From contig NZ_LAJH01000014.1 of assembly GCF_001292625.1 (NCBI RefSeq), positions 62,001-126,000 of the forward strand: 64,000 nt of DNA, written 5' to 3'. The position numbers and the translations under genes are program-made. Origin of the DNA: Shimia sp. SK013. GTDB lineage: Bacteria > Pseudomonadota > Alphaproteobacteria > Rhodobacterales > Rhodobacteraceae. The notes below the pieces were generated by a model, which did not search any database, was not told the DNA's origin, and saw nothing but the letters and a program-made list of their open reading frames with translations. Shown here piece after piece: positions 1-8,483 of the stretch (position 1 is the first letter of the stretch; every line of letters begins with the position of its first letter).

Positions 1-582
1 GAACAAGTTCTGCGTGACGCTGGCCGCGCGCCCAGTTGGTGCAACGCCCAACCGTGGAAAGTGATTGTGGCCTCCGGTGCGCAGACCGACGCCTTCCGCG
101 ACACGATGGCAAGCGCCTTTGATAATGGTAAACCAGCGCCCGACTATCCCTTTCCCGCGACCTACACAGGCGCCCACCTGCAAAGGCGCCGCACCTGCGG
201 CATGCAGCTATACGAGGCTGTCGGCATTGGTCGCAGAGACCGCGAAGGGCGTGCCGCGCAAATGCGGGAAAACTACACCCTGTTTGGCGCCCCCCATGTG
301 GCGGTGATCACCTGCCCCGAAGAACTCGGACCCTATGGTGTTCTCGATTGCGGCGGCTTTATCACGGCCTTTTGTCTGTCGGCACAGGCCCAAGGCCTCG
401 GCACCGTGCCACAGGCCGCTTTGTCGCTGTTCTCCGACGCCGTGCGCACGCAATTCGCCATCCCCGACGATCGCAAAGTGCTGGCGGCTATTTCGTTTGG
501 CTATCCGGATGATCAGGCCAACATAAACCAGTTCCGCACCGATCGCGCCGAGCTGGACGAATTTGTCGAGTGGAAAGACTAG
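1..582 (+). CDS. Nitroreductase family protein (5' truncated by window)
   Basis: The reading frame is already open at base 1, so the N-terminus lies outside the window. The first visible residues include APSWCNAQPWK, the FMN-phosphate-binding 'PS..N.QPW' signature of the nitroreductase fold. Further on, GPYGVLDCGGFITAFCL and AQAQGLGTVPQA match the central helix and the second flavin-contact region. Family members are FMN-dependent, NAD(P)H-using reductases of nitro-aromatics, quinones or related substrates, probably cytosolic dimers; the substrate cannot be told from sequence. About 193 residues are visible, so only a short N-terminal piece is missing. It converges with the minus-strand DUF2235 gene. 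Confidence 0.9.
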   Translation, partial: EQVLRDAGRAPSWCNAQPWKVIVASGAQTDAFRDTMASAFDNGKPAPDYPFPATYTGAHLQRRRTCGMQLYEAVGIGRRDREGRAAQMRENYTLFGAPHVAVITCPEELGPYGVLDCGGFITAFCLSAQAQGLGTVPQAALSLFSDAVRTQFAIPDDRKVLAAISFGYPDDQANINQFRTDRAELDEFVEWKD

Positions 583-619
583 TCGTCAGTCGCTTGGGGC
601 GTGTCTCAAACGCGCCGTC

Positions 620-1678
620 TTAGCGCAAGTCGCCCACAACCCGCGCTTTTACATCGCCCGCCGCCACAAAGGGTTTCGCACTTTCATGTAAACTTTCGCT
701 GCGATCCCGTCCGGCAATCCGGCGTTTACGGATCCAGAAAAACTTACCCCAACGCCGCCAGGTGCCCAACATTGGCACTTCTGCGTCGCACACGATCCGC
801 TCCTGCCACCCTTCAGGCAAAGCCACATCACAGCTTTCCAGCCGCTCCAGCATCCAGACAAGCGAGATATTCCCCAGGGGACGGGCCGCCGCAAACCCGT
901 GAAGCTGCCCGCCCACGTCGCCATGCGCGCCGCGAAACCAGACCTGTTCCACCCGCCCGTCCCACATGTCGGGGCATTCCCACATCTCCGGCGCGAACAC
1001 CGACCGCGTTTCATCCAGCGCCAGCGCCTGAAATCCATGGCGCACGACGGGGCTCAGGTGGTGGTTGTGAAACGCGTGCCGCTTCTCCGTAAGGCGCCAC
1101 AAAAGCGGCAATCGCGCGCCCAGCGCTTTGACCGTGTCCCAGACACCGATCATCTCAACCGCAACGTCTTCATGGCAATGCGCCTCGGCAAAGGTACCAA
1201 CCACGTCGCTGTCCGGCGTCAATTCATAGTGGCGATACGCGGTGCGGATGTTGCGCTCCGTCGCGCACTCCGCCCGCAACAAGCCGACGCGGTCAATCAC
1301 ACCTGCCAACGACCGAACGGCAAAAGCGCCACGCGAATATCCCATCAGGAATATGCGATCACCGGGACGATAGCGGCTCGCCAGATAGCCATAAGCCCGC
1401 CGGATTTGCCGGTTGATCCCACGCCCCATCATCACGTCCAGTGTCTGCCGCCAGCCAGGCCATTGCACGCCCGCCTCATAGTAAAGCGACACGTCAGGCC
1501 GCATCTCCTGCAACAAACGATATGTCAGCCCCGCGTTGGTTTCCTCACCAGCGCGCAGGCTCGACATTGTGCCGTCCAGAATAAGAACATGGGTAACCGC
1601 CCCGCGCCGCGCGGTGACTTTGGAATGGTCTGCACGGGGTCCGCCGCGCAGCCAATTCCAAAAGCGTTTACGCAGCAT
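620..1678 (-). CDS. DUF2235 domain alpha/beta-hydrolase-like protein
   Basis: A protein of about 352 residues. Near its start it carries VLILDGTMSSL (the 'DGT' strand typical of DUF2235), and in the middle GYSRGAFAVRSLAG, the nucleophile-elbow form (GxSxGA) of this family. VEMIGVWDTVKALG and WFRGAHGDVGGQL complete the expected pattern, with Asp and His as likely catalytic partners. DUF2235 proteins are alpha/beta hydrolases, and some relatives are phospholipase-like type VI effectors, but no secretion genes are nearby. I start at the ATG at 1678 (MLRKRFWNW) because the longer frame runs far into the upstream gene. The start overlaps the CoxL-like stop by 11 bases and has no strong ribosome site, which suggests translational coupling. 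Substrate unknown. Confidence 0.8.
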   Translation of the reverse strand: MLRKRFWNWLRGGPRADHSKVTARRGAVTHVLILDGTMSSLRAGEETNAGLTYRLLQEMRPDVSLYYEAGVQWPGWRQTLDVMMGRGINRQIRRAYGYLASRYRPGDRIFLMGYSRGAFAVRSLAGVIDRVGLLRAECATERNIRTAYRHYELTPDSDVVGTFAEAHCHEDVAVEMIGVWDTVKALGARLPLLWRLTEKRHAFHNHHLSPVVRHGFQALALDETRSVFAPEMWECPDMWDGRVEQVWFRGAHGDVGGQLHGFAAARPLGNISLVWMLERLESCDVALPEGWQERIVCDAEVPMLGTWRRWGKFFWIRKRRIAGRDRSESLHESAKPFVAAGDVKARVVGDLR

Positions 1679-3968
1679 CGGGCGCGGCTTCGCGCAGCAT
1701 TTCCCAGACCCGCAGCGGGGTAAACGGCATGTCAGCCTGACGCACTCCGCGGTCCCAAAGCGCATCCTGTACTGCGTTGGCCACAGCCGCCATTGCCCCC
1801 ACGGTGCCCGCTTCGCCACAGCCTTTCATGCCCATGATGTTCGCCGTCGACGGCACGGCCTCGGTGGTAAAGCCGATCATCGGCATATCGCTGGCGCGCG
1901 GCATCGCGTAATCCATAAAGGTTGCGGTCAACAACTGACCGTCCTCGTCAAACACCACATGCTCCATCAAGGCCTGACCTGCGCCCTGCGCGACACCGCC
2001 ATGCACCTGACCCTCGGCAAGCATCGGATTGATAAGGTTGCCGAAATCATCCACGACGTTGTAACGATCCATCGTGACCTGACCGGTCTCGGGATCAATT
2101 TCTACCTCCGCAAAATGCGCCCCGTTGGGGAAACTGCGCGCCGGCAGCGTTGTGCGTTCTTCATGCACCAGCAAATCATCGCGCCCGTCCGCGCGCGCCA
2201 TTTCTGCCGCTTCAAGCATGGTTGGGTGCAAGTTCGACCCCTCCGCGCGGAACTGTTCGTCGTCAAACGACACGTCGGCCTCATTCACACCCATCTTGTC
2301 GGCCAAATATTGTGTGAAGGCCGTGATCATCGTGGACACCGTCGCCAGCGTCGCGGTGTTCTGCACAGTGACAGACCGCGACCCGCCAGTGCCACCGCCC
2401 TGCTTGATGCGGTCACTGTCGCCCTGCACCACTTCGATCAAGTCCACCGGAATGCCAGTCTGATCGCTCAGGAATTGCGCATAAACCGTTTCATGGCCCT
2501 GCCCATTGGACTGTGTACCAACAAAAATCGACGCGGTGCCATCCTCGTTGAATTCCACCCGCGCGCTTTCACTCGGATCGCCCAAAATGCTCTCGATATA
2601 ATAACACAACCCGACGCCGCGCAGCTTGCCCGCCGCCTCAGACGCCGCCTTGCGTGCACCAAACCCGCTCAGGTCGGCAAACGCCTCAGCCCGATCCAGC
2701 ACCCGATCAAAATCACCCACGTCATAGGTCTCATCCGTTGTGGTTTTATACGGGAACGCCGCCTTGGGAATAAAATTGCGTCGTCGCAACTCAGAGCCCG
2801 AAACTCCCAATTCCCGCGCAGCCCGGTCCATCAGACGTTCCAGCACATAAATCGCCTCGGGTCGCCCCGCCCCGCGATAAGCATCCACCGGCGTCGAGTT
2901 GGTATAGACGCCGTCCACCTGCAGCCACGTGGTCTGCACATCATACACGCCCATCAACACGCGGCTGAAAAGCTGCGTCTGAATGGCTTGGGCAAACTGC
3001 GAGTTATAGGCGCCCATGTTGGCCACGCTCAGCACGCGATATGCTGTCGCCTTCAGGTCCGCGTCAAACGCCATTTCCACCGTCGATGTCAGATCGCGCC
3101 CTGCGTTGTCCGACAACATCGATTCCGTGCGATCCGCGATCCAGCGCACCGGCTTACCCGCTTCTTTGGCAGCATGCGCAATCACGCCGGCCTCATTATA
3201 CATCATGGCTTTCATGCCAAAACCGCCGCCCGTGTCGGGGTTGGTGACCTTCACCTGCTCCGGATCAATTGCAAGCATCCGGGCGATCTGTGCCTTTGGT
3301 CCCCAAACGCCTTGACCGTTAATGGCCACGTGCACACGGCCATCCTCGCCCCATTCGGCAAAGGCGCCCCGTGGCTCCATCGCATTCACGATCACACGGT
3401 TGTCGCCGACTTCAAGGCTCACCACATGTGCGGCCGCCTGAAACGCGGCCTCAGTCGCCGCCTCATCGCCCAAACCCCAGTCAAACGCGAGGTTCTCCGG
3501 CGCTTCGCCATGCAACTGCGCACCGCCCCGTGCCAAGTCGATATGTGCGTCAAGATCGTCATAATCAAACATGATCATCTCGGCAGCGTCACGCGCCTGA
3601 TCCATGGTCTCTGCGACGATCACCGCCAGCGGCTCACCGACGTAGCGCACACGCCCCGTCGCCAGCAAAGGCCGCTCCGGTCCTGCCCCTTTGGACCCAT
3701 CGCGGTTTTGCACCTGCGTGCCTTCCAGCGTTGCGTCCATACCGGCCGCCAGCAAATCCTCTTGCGTCAGCACCACAGCCACGCCGTCTGCTTCGCGCGC
3801 GTCGCTTACATCCAGTTCTGTAATCTCTGCATGCGCCACCGGCGAGCGTAGAAAATAGGCGTGCAACGCCCCCTCCGGCGCAATGTCATCCACATATTGC
3901 CCTGCACCGGTCAGGAACCGTGTGTCTTCGAACCGTTTGACCGGTTGGCTTTTCCCGAATTTTTCCAT
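1668..3968 (-). CDS. Xanthine dehydrogenase-family molybdopterin-binding subunit, CoxL form II-like
   Basis: A 766-residue large subunit of the molybdenum hydroxylase superfamily. The N-terminal part (RFEDTRFLTGAGQYVDDI) is the small a/b hammerhead domain, followed by the long Moco-binding domain. The active-site loop reads AYRGAGR (about residues 362-368), the form II/CoxL-like motif rather than the AYRCSFR of genuine form I CO dehydrogenase. GCGEAGTVG near residue 719 carries the catalytic Glu. Such proteins oxidise aldehydes, purines or unknown substrates using a MCD cofactor together with FAD and 2Fe-2S subunits. Those partner subunits (CoxM, CoxS) are absent on both sides here. The start at 3968 follows a GGAGAG site and avoids a weak upstream extension. 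Whether it uses CO is doubtful. Confidence 0.88.
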   Translation of the reverse strand: MEKFGKSQPVKRFEDTRFLTGAGQYVDDIAPEGALHAYFLRSPVAHAEITELDVSDAREADGVAVVLTQEDLLAAGMDATLEGTQVQNRDGSKGAGPERPLLATGRVRYVGEPLAVIVAETMDQARDAAEMIMFDYDDLDAHIDLARGGAQLHGEAPENLAFDWGLGDEAATEAAFQAAAHVVSLEVGDNRVIVNAMEPRGAFAEWGEDGRVHVAINGQGVWGPKAQIARMLAIDPEQVKVTNPDTGGGFGMKAMMYNEAGVIAHAAKEAGKPVRWIADRTESMLSDNAGRDLTSTVEMAFDADLKATAYRVLSVANMGAYNSQFAQAIQTQLFSRVLMGVYDVQTTWLQVDGVYTNSTPVDAYRGAGRPEAIYVLERLMDRAARELGVSGSELRRRNFIPKAAFPYKTTTDETYDVGDFDRVLDRAEAFADLSGFGARKAASEAAGKLRGVGLCYYIESILGDPSESARVEFNEDGTASIFVGTQSNGQGHETVYAQFLSDQTGIPVDLIEVVQGDSDRIKQGGGTGGSRSVTVQNTATLATVSTMITAFTQYLADKMGVNEADVSFDDEQFRAEGSNLHPTMLEAAEMARADGRDDLLVHEERTTLPARSFPNGAHFAEVEIDPETGQVTMDRYNVVDDFGNLINPMLAEGQVHGGVAQGAGQALMEHVVFDEDGQLLTATFMDYAMPRASDMPMIGFTTEAVPSTANIMGMKGCGEAGTVGAMAAVANAVQDALWDRGVRQADMPFTPLRVWEMLREAAPDAA

Positions 3969-4041
3969 GGCTGACTCTCCGCGCACGTGTGACGACGGGG
4001 ACAGTAGCGCCCACATTTGCGGTGTCCAGTGGTGTTGCGCT

Positions 4042-5172
4042 TCACAACGTCGCGACAGTTACAATCTCTTGCCGACCATAACCGTTAAACCCGGTCGAAA
4101 TCGACGCTGAATACGCCCCCATCGCGCGGATCAAAACGTAGTCTTCTTCTGCGATTCCGACGGGCAACGGCATCAAATCCGGCAACCGATCAAGGCTGTC
4201 ACACGTCGGCCCAAACACCACGCGCGGCACCAGATCTCCATCGACATTTGCCCCGTCTGATCGCAACACCTGCACCCGATCCGGCAGGCCAATGTCGCGC
4301 AACTCGGTCAATGCCCCATATGCGCCGTCATTTAGGAACACCGCCTCCCCTCTTACTGCCTTCACGCGCAACGCCAGCGTAAAGGCTTCAGCCACCATCG
4401 CGCGCCCTGGCTCACAAACCAAATCCGGCGCATCCTCGTCAAAAACTGCGCGCACTTCGTCCGCAATGCGTTGAAAAATCGCGTCTATATCCGGTGCCGC
4501 GCCGCTGCGATGCGCCGCAAACCCGCCGCCGACGTTCAGCCGTTTTAACGCCACCCCGGCCTGACGGGCCACATCAGCGGCCACACCGACATAAACGGCC
4601 CAGGCTTCGGGGTCGGCACACTGGGTGCCGGGATGAAATGTGATCGACGTCGCAAACCCCATTTCACGTGCCGCCTTCAAAAGCTCAACGGCTTCTGCCG
4701 GATCGGCGCCAAACTTCTCGCCAAAATCATAGGCCGCACCAGCCACAGGCAGTCGCAATCGCACCGCAATCTCGGTATCACTACGCGGCACATCCGCCAG
4801 CTTTGCCAACTCACGAAGGCAATCCACCGACCAGCTGGCAATGCCATGTCCCACTGCTTCGGAAATCTCGGAACGTGATCGCACGGGGTTATGATAGTGC
4901 AGCACCGCATCCGCCATCGCCCGCCGCACCCGCGCCATTTCCAACGGAGACGCCACATCGAACGCCACAATGCCAGCATTCACCAGATTGTGCAGAACCG
5001 CCTCGTGATCATTGGCCTTCACTGCATAGGTCACCAGCCCGTCAAACCCATTCAAGAACCGCTTTGCCGTGGCCTGTAAAATCTCGGGCGCGAAATACAA
5101 AACCGGCGCGTCCGGTTGAAACTTTGGCAAGTGCCAATTCGGTGACGGCCACAAAGCCGGTTGATTGCGCAT
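4042..5172 (-). CDS. Type III PLP-dependent (ornithine/diamino-acid) decarboxylase
   Basis: A fold-type III (alanine racemase-like) decarboxylase of 376 residues. VTYAVKAND holds the PLP lysine, HPGTQ and GGGF are the phosphate-binding loops, CEPGRAMV is the conserved EPGR motif, and GPTCDSLD supplies the catalytic Cys-Asp pair typical of ornithine decarboxylase. The length is that of the short alphaproteobacterial ornithine/lysine decarboxylases, which lack the large N-terminal domain of the biosynthetic SpeC type. It probably makes putrescine or cadaverine for polyamine synthesis. The start at 5172 sits behind AGGCAGGAC. It is divergent from an Lrp-type regulator across about 106 bases, which suggests amino-acid-responsive control. 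Substrate preference is not resolved. Confidence 0.85.
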   Translation of the reverse strand: MRNQPALWPSPNWHLPKFQPDAPVLYFAPEILQATAKRFLNGFDGLVTYAVKANDHEAVLHNLVNAGIVAFDVASPLEMARVRRAMADAVLHYHNPVRSRSEISEAVGHGIASWSVDCLRELAKLADVPRSDTEIAVRLRLPVAGAAYDFGEKFGADPAEAVELLKAAREMGFATSITFHPGTQCADPEAWAVYVGVAADVARQAGVALKRLNVGGGFAAHRSGAAPDIDAIFQRIADEVRAVFDEDAPDLVCEPGRAMVAEAFTLALRVKAVRGEAVFLNDGAYGALTELRDIGLPDRVQVLRSDGANVDGDLVPRVVFGPTCDSLDRLPDLMPLPVGIAEEDYVLIRAMGAYSASISTGFNGYGRQEIVTVATL

Positions 5173-5278
5173 GTCCTGCCTCTCGCTTTTTCTTGCAAGA
5201 TTGAGCGGCTTTGTCGTCGATTTCACGCGTCAAAAGGATAAAATAGCGGACCTAGGCAAACGAATCGACGAGATACTC

Positions 5279-5716
5279 ATGCAACTTGACGAAACGGACC
5301 AAAAACTTCTTGCTCTGCTGTCAGAAAACGCCCGAGCGCCTGTGGCCACTTTGGCGCGCAAACTCAACTTGGCGCGCACAACTGTGCAGGCCCGTCTTGA
5401 CCGGCTGGAAAACACAGGTGCCATTGCCGCTTACACGCTGCGCCTTGGTGACATCGCCCGCCCGCGCATTCGCGCTACGGCGCTTTTGTCCATCGAGGTG
5501 CGCGCCGGTCCTGCCGTGCTGCAAAAGCTGAAATCGCTGCCGGCGGTTGAAACCGTGCATACCTGCTCCGGTCGTGTGGACCTGATTGTGCAGCTCGCCG
5601 CTGACAGCACCTCGGAACTGGACGACACACTTGACCGCATCGGCGAAGCGCAGGGCGTCAAAAGCTCGGAAAGCCTGATCCACCTCTCAACGCGACTGGA
5701 CCGTCCCCGCGCCTAG
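5279..5716 (+). CDS. Lrp/AsnC family transcriptional regulator
   Basis: 145 residues. The N-terminal winged helix-turn-helix (LDETDQKLLALLSENAR, then LNLARTTVQARLDRLE) is followed by an RAM/AsnC ligand-binding domain (ALLSIEVRAGP, TCSGRVDLIVQL). I use the ATG at 5279 because the Lrp signature begins directly after it and the total then matches the family's usual 150 residues. Lrp proteins bind amino acids and act as octameric regulators. Its location divergent from the PLP decarboxylase makes that gene the most likely target. It ends in a CTAG shared with the stop codon of the converging LysR gene. Confidence 0.9.
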   Translation: MQLDETDQKLLALLSENARAPVATLARKLNLARTTVQARLDRLENTGAIAAYTLRLGDIARPRIRATALLSIEVRAGPAVLQKLKSLPAVETVHTCSGRVDLIVQLAADSTSELDDTLDRIGEAQGVKSSESLIHLSTRLDRPRA

Positions 5717-6603
5717 TCCCATCCCTGCGTGGCCACCCAGCCCAAAATCCAATCACGAAATCTCCGCGCGGGCGGACGCAGCGCGCGCAGATCGTCATAA
5801 ACCAGATGATAGGCCTGACTGCCGCGTACCTTGAGACCCTCAAGGCACGGCACCAGTCCGGCGCCCGTCATCCCGTCATTGCTGGCGGGGGACCGCGCCA
5901 AGGCAATCCCTCGCCCGGCCTGCGCCATCGCCATCGCCATCACTGTGCTGTCAGCAAACACCATTCGCGCAGCGCCTGGCATGACCTTGACCTCTTCCAG
6001 AACATGACGCCAACCGCTGCGGTGCGTGCCCACTTCGATCAAGGGCCAGTCCAACAGATCCGCAGGCTGTGTGATCTGTGCCGCAACGTCCGGCAGTCCC
6101 ACGGGATAAAGCCACTCCCCCATGATCCGGTCACTTTCCGCACCATACGCATGCGGATTGCCAAAAATAATCTGGAGATCGCTAAATCCCTGCTGGAAAT
6201 CTCGCCCCGAATTGCCGGTGCTCATCACCACCGACACCCCCGGATGCGCCGCCTCAAATTCCGCCAGCCCCTGTGCCAAAATCCCATGGGCAAAAATCAA
6301 CACGCAATTGAGATACAGCGCCTGCTCTTGCGTGCGGCCGAACAAGCCCTCGGTCGCCTCCTCCAAGGTCATCAACGATTGTTGCACCGGCGCCAGATAG
6401 GCCCGCCCGGCCTCGGTCAGGGTCACAGCATGCGCTTTGCGCACAAACAACGGCGCGCCAAGACGCTCCTCAAGGCTTTTGACCTGCTGACTCACTGCGG
6501 CTGGTGACATGTGCAACTGCTCCGCCGCCCGCGCAAAGCTTTCGGTGCGCGCCGCAGCTTCAAATACCCGCAGCCAGTTCAGCGATGGAACACGACTTGT
6601 CAT
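5713..6603 (-). CDS. LysR family transcriptional regulator (GcvA-like)
   Basis: 296 residues with the classic LysR layout: an N-terminal helix-turn-helix (SLNWLRVFEAAARTESFARAA, then MSPAAVSQQVKSLE) and a C-terminal periplasmic-binding-protein-like effector domain. The start SLNWLRVFEAAAR resembles the GcvA subgroup. It is transcribed divergently from the dioxygenase/HD-oxygenase pair with about 104 bases between starts, the standard arrangement of a LysR regulator and its target operon. I infer that it controls that pair, with an effector related to the substrate. Its stop overlaps that of the upstream Lrp gene by 4 nt. Confidence 0.92.
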   Translation of the reverse strand: MTSRVPSLNWLRVFEAAARTESFARAAEQLHMSPAAVSQQVKSLEERLGAPLFVRKAHAVTLTEAGRAYLAPVQQSLMTLEEATEGLFGRTQEQALYLNCVLIFAHGILAQGLAEFEAAHPGVSVVMSTGNSGRDFQQGFSDLQIIFGNPHAYGAESDRIMGEWLYPVGLPDVAAQITQPADLLDWPLIEVGTHRSGWRHVLEEVKVMPGAARMVFADSTVMAMAMAQAGRGIALARSPASNDGMTGAGLVPCLEGLKVRGSQAYHLVYDDLRALRPPARRFRDWILGWVATQGWD

Positions 6604-6707
6604 ATCATCAGCATAAGTAAAACTTAGCCTGCTCGTCCAGAACCATCATGCTGCGATCGCGTCCCCTAACTTTAAGGTCGGACCACGAACCTCACAGGAC
6701 ACCTCCG

Positions 6708-7568
6708 ATGTTGCAATCTGACCTATCCAAGACCCAACAGACCCAATACTGGGACGACGGCTATCTCTTCCCGCTTGACCTGATGTCACCTGCGGAAGCC
6801 GCCGAGTGGCGCGCCGAATTGGAAACCATCGAAAAGGATTGGCTCGACGTTGGCCTGCCACTGCCAATCAACAGCTACAAACGGGTAAATTCCCACGTGG
6901 TCATGCCCATGGCCGCGCGCCTTGCGGCGGACCCCCGCGTGTTGGACATCGTCGAAGGCGTGCTCGGCCCCAATATCCTTGTCTGGAGCGCCGAGTTCTT
7001 CATCAAGGAACCTCAGACAAAGTCGTTTGTGTCGATGCATCAGGACCTGACCTATTGGGGGTTGGATGCGGTGGACGGTCTGGTCACAGCTTGGATCGCG
7101 CTTTCGCCCGCCACAACGGCCTCCGGCTGTATGGATTTTGTGCACGCCAGTCACAAGAACCCGATCCTGCCGCATGCCGACACCCACGGCGAAGACAATT
7201 TGTTGTCGCGCGGTCAAGAAGTCGTCGTGGACATCGCCCCCGAAGACAAAACCGCGATTGAACTGCAGGCTGGGCAGATGTCCCTGCACCACGGCCTGAC
7301 AATCCACGGCTCCGGCCCAAATCAGTCTGACGACCGCCGCATCGGCTTTGTCATCCGCTACATCAAACCCGAAATCGCGCAGGAAGTGGCTGACAAAGAC
7401 TATGCCATGCTGGTGCGCGGCGTTGATCGCATCGGCAACTTCATCCACCTAGCGCCGCCCAAAGACCTTTTTGCGCCGGCCACACTGGACCTCTACGAGG
7501 AAATCAGGAAAGCTCAGGCAGCCGCCCTGATGAAAGGCAGCAAAGATACAAAAAGGCTTTACGGATGA
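6708..7568 (+). CDS. Phytanoyl-CoA dioxygenase family protein, TmpA/PhnY-like
   Basis: A 286-residue Fe(II)/2-oxoglutarate dioxygenase. The metal triad is visible as HxD in SMHQDLTYWG (His111, Asp113) and a distal His in SLHHGLTIHGSGPN; the following RIGFVIRYIKP supplies the Arg that binds 2-oxoglutarate. The next gene encodes an HD-domain oxygenase and overlaps by ATGA. This pairing is known for phosphonate oxidation: PhnY/PhnZ on 2-aminoethylphosphonate and TmpA/TmpB on its N-trimethyl analogue. I infer hydroxylation at the carbon next to phosphorus. The start at 6708 follows CAGGA; the longer frame adds an unlikely leader. No phosphonate transporter is visible nearby, so the exact substrate stays open. 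Confidence 0.75.
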   Translation: MLQSDLSKTQQTQYWDDGYLFPLDLMSPAEAAEWRAELETIEKDWLDVGLPLPINSYKRVNSHVVMPMAARLAADPRVLDIVEGVLGPNILVWSAEFFIKEPQTKSFVSMHQDLTYWGLDAVDGLVTAWIALSPATTASGCMDFVHASHKNPILPHADTHGEDNLLSRGQEVVVDIAPEDKTAIELQAGQMSLHHGLTIHGSGPNQSDDRRIGFVIRYIKPEIAQEVADKDYAMLVRGVDRIGNFIHLAPPKDLFAPATLDLYEEIRKAQAAALMKGSKDTKRLYG

Positions 7569-8206
7569 CGGACACGCCAAAAATGGACCACGTCGACTTC
7601 ACCCAGATGAAAGACGGCACCAAAGACGAATACGAATTCCTCAATGCGCTGGAAATCGACCACACAAAACACACCGCGGACCGCCTGCTCAAGGCACTGG
7701 TGGATCTGGACGAAAGCCTCACGGGCTATCAGATCACCCGCTTGGGCCATTCGCTGCAATCCGCCACACGGGCTTGGAATGACGGCGCCGACATCGATTG
7801 GGTGGTTGCGGCCTTGCTGCACGACATCGGCGACATCTATGCGCCCTACAATCACGACGAATATGCCGCCACGATCCTCAAACCTTTTGTGCGCGAGCAA
7901 TGCACTTGGGTTGTGCAAACCCACGGCGACTTTCAGATGGTCTACTACGGTCAACACCTTGACGGCTTTGACCAAAACAAGCGCGACCGCCACCGCGGCC
8001 ATCCCTATTTCGCCGACAACGAAGTCTTCTGTGAACGCTGGGATCAGGCCAGTTTCGATCCGGACTACGCGACCTTGCCGATAGAATTTTTCGCCCCGAT
8101 GGTGCGCGAAGTTTTCGACAGGCAAGCCTATGATCCGGACGTGATCCAATCGGGCACCCGCGCGCCACTCACGGACCCTGCCACCGCCGCCGCGCGGGCG
8201 GCATAA
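7565..8206 (+). CDS. HD-domain mixed-valent di-iron oxygenase, TmpB/PhnZ-like
   Basis: 213 residues with an HD phosphohydrolase-like fold. LGHSLQSATRAWNDGADID and VVAALLHDIGD (His86-Asp87) match the metal-binding core of PhnZ and TmpB, which are oxygenases that cleave the C-P bond of alpha-hydroxyphosphonates. The N-terminal segment (MKDGTKDEYEFLNALE) holds a Tyr-Glu region that may be the substrate lid seen in these enzymes. It starts inside the stop of the dioxygenase gene (ATGA), so the two are surely co-translated. The proposed sequence is hydroxylation by the upstream enzyme, then cleavage to phosphate and a carboxylate such as glycine or glycine betaine. Function is inferred from family and pairing. 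Confidence 0.72.
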   Translation: MTDTPKMDHVDFTQMKDGTKDEYEFLNALEIDHTKHTADRLLKALVDLDESLTGYQITRLGHSLQSATRAWNDGADIDWVVAALLHDIGDIYAPYNHDEYAATILKPFVREQCTWVVQTHGDFQMVYYGQHLDGFDQNKRDRHRGHPYFADNEVFCERWDQASFDPDYATLPIEFFAPMVREVFDRQAYDPDVIQSGTRAPLTDPATAAARAA

Positions 8207-8222
8207 GGCCACAAACAAGAAA

Positions 8223-8256
8223 TGCCGCCTGATCCATATTTCAGGATCGGACGGCA
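8223..8256 (+). terminator. Hairpin terminator after the TmpA/B-like operon
   Basis: The arms TGCCGCCTGATCC and GGATCGGACGGCA pair over 13 positions with one mismatch and one G-U, closing a short AT loop. They are followed by CTTTGGTTTTG. It lies 16 bases after the HD-oxygenase stop. Confidence 0.55.
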
Positions 8257-8483
8257 CTTTGGTTTTGCTTAGACTCCCCAGTCTTCCGCAAGCCCCTTAT
8301 CTCACAGTAGGGTTAACATCCCCCTACCGCCTTGGCGGGCTCCGGTGACCAGCCAATTTCCACCTATCTTCCCTGCGAAAGCGTCACTTCAGCAATCTTG
8401 CTCTCAAACCCCGCCCTTCGCGCTTCCCCTTTGGCTCTGCTTTCGCTAGAGACAGGCGCGACCGGATAAAGGGATCAAGACCG
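8257..8483 (+). other. Leader/promoter region of valS
   Basis: About 230 bases between the terminator and valS hold no credible ORF. I see no clear T-box features (specifier loop or conserved T-box sequence), as expected in an alphaproteobacterium. A promoter for valS must lie here or upstream, but I could not assign -35/-10 boxes with confidence. A GGATAAAGGG stretch precedes the valS ATG and can serve as ribosome site. Confidence 0.4.

Noticed and set aside
1536-3851. 771-codon open frame antisense to the CoxL-like gene
   Set aside because: Mirror of a high-GC coding frame; the opposite strand carries complete molybdenum hydroxylase motifs and this translation resembles no family.
1668-3968. 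Carbon monoxide dehydrogenase (form I CoxL)
   Set aside because: The active-site loop is AYRGAGR, not AYRCSFR, and the coxM and coxS genes are missing beside it.
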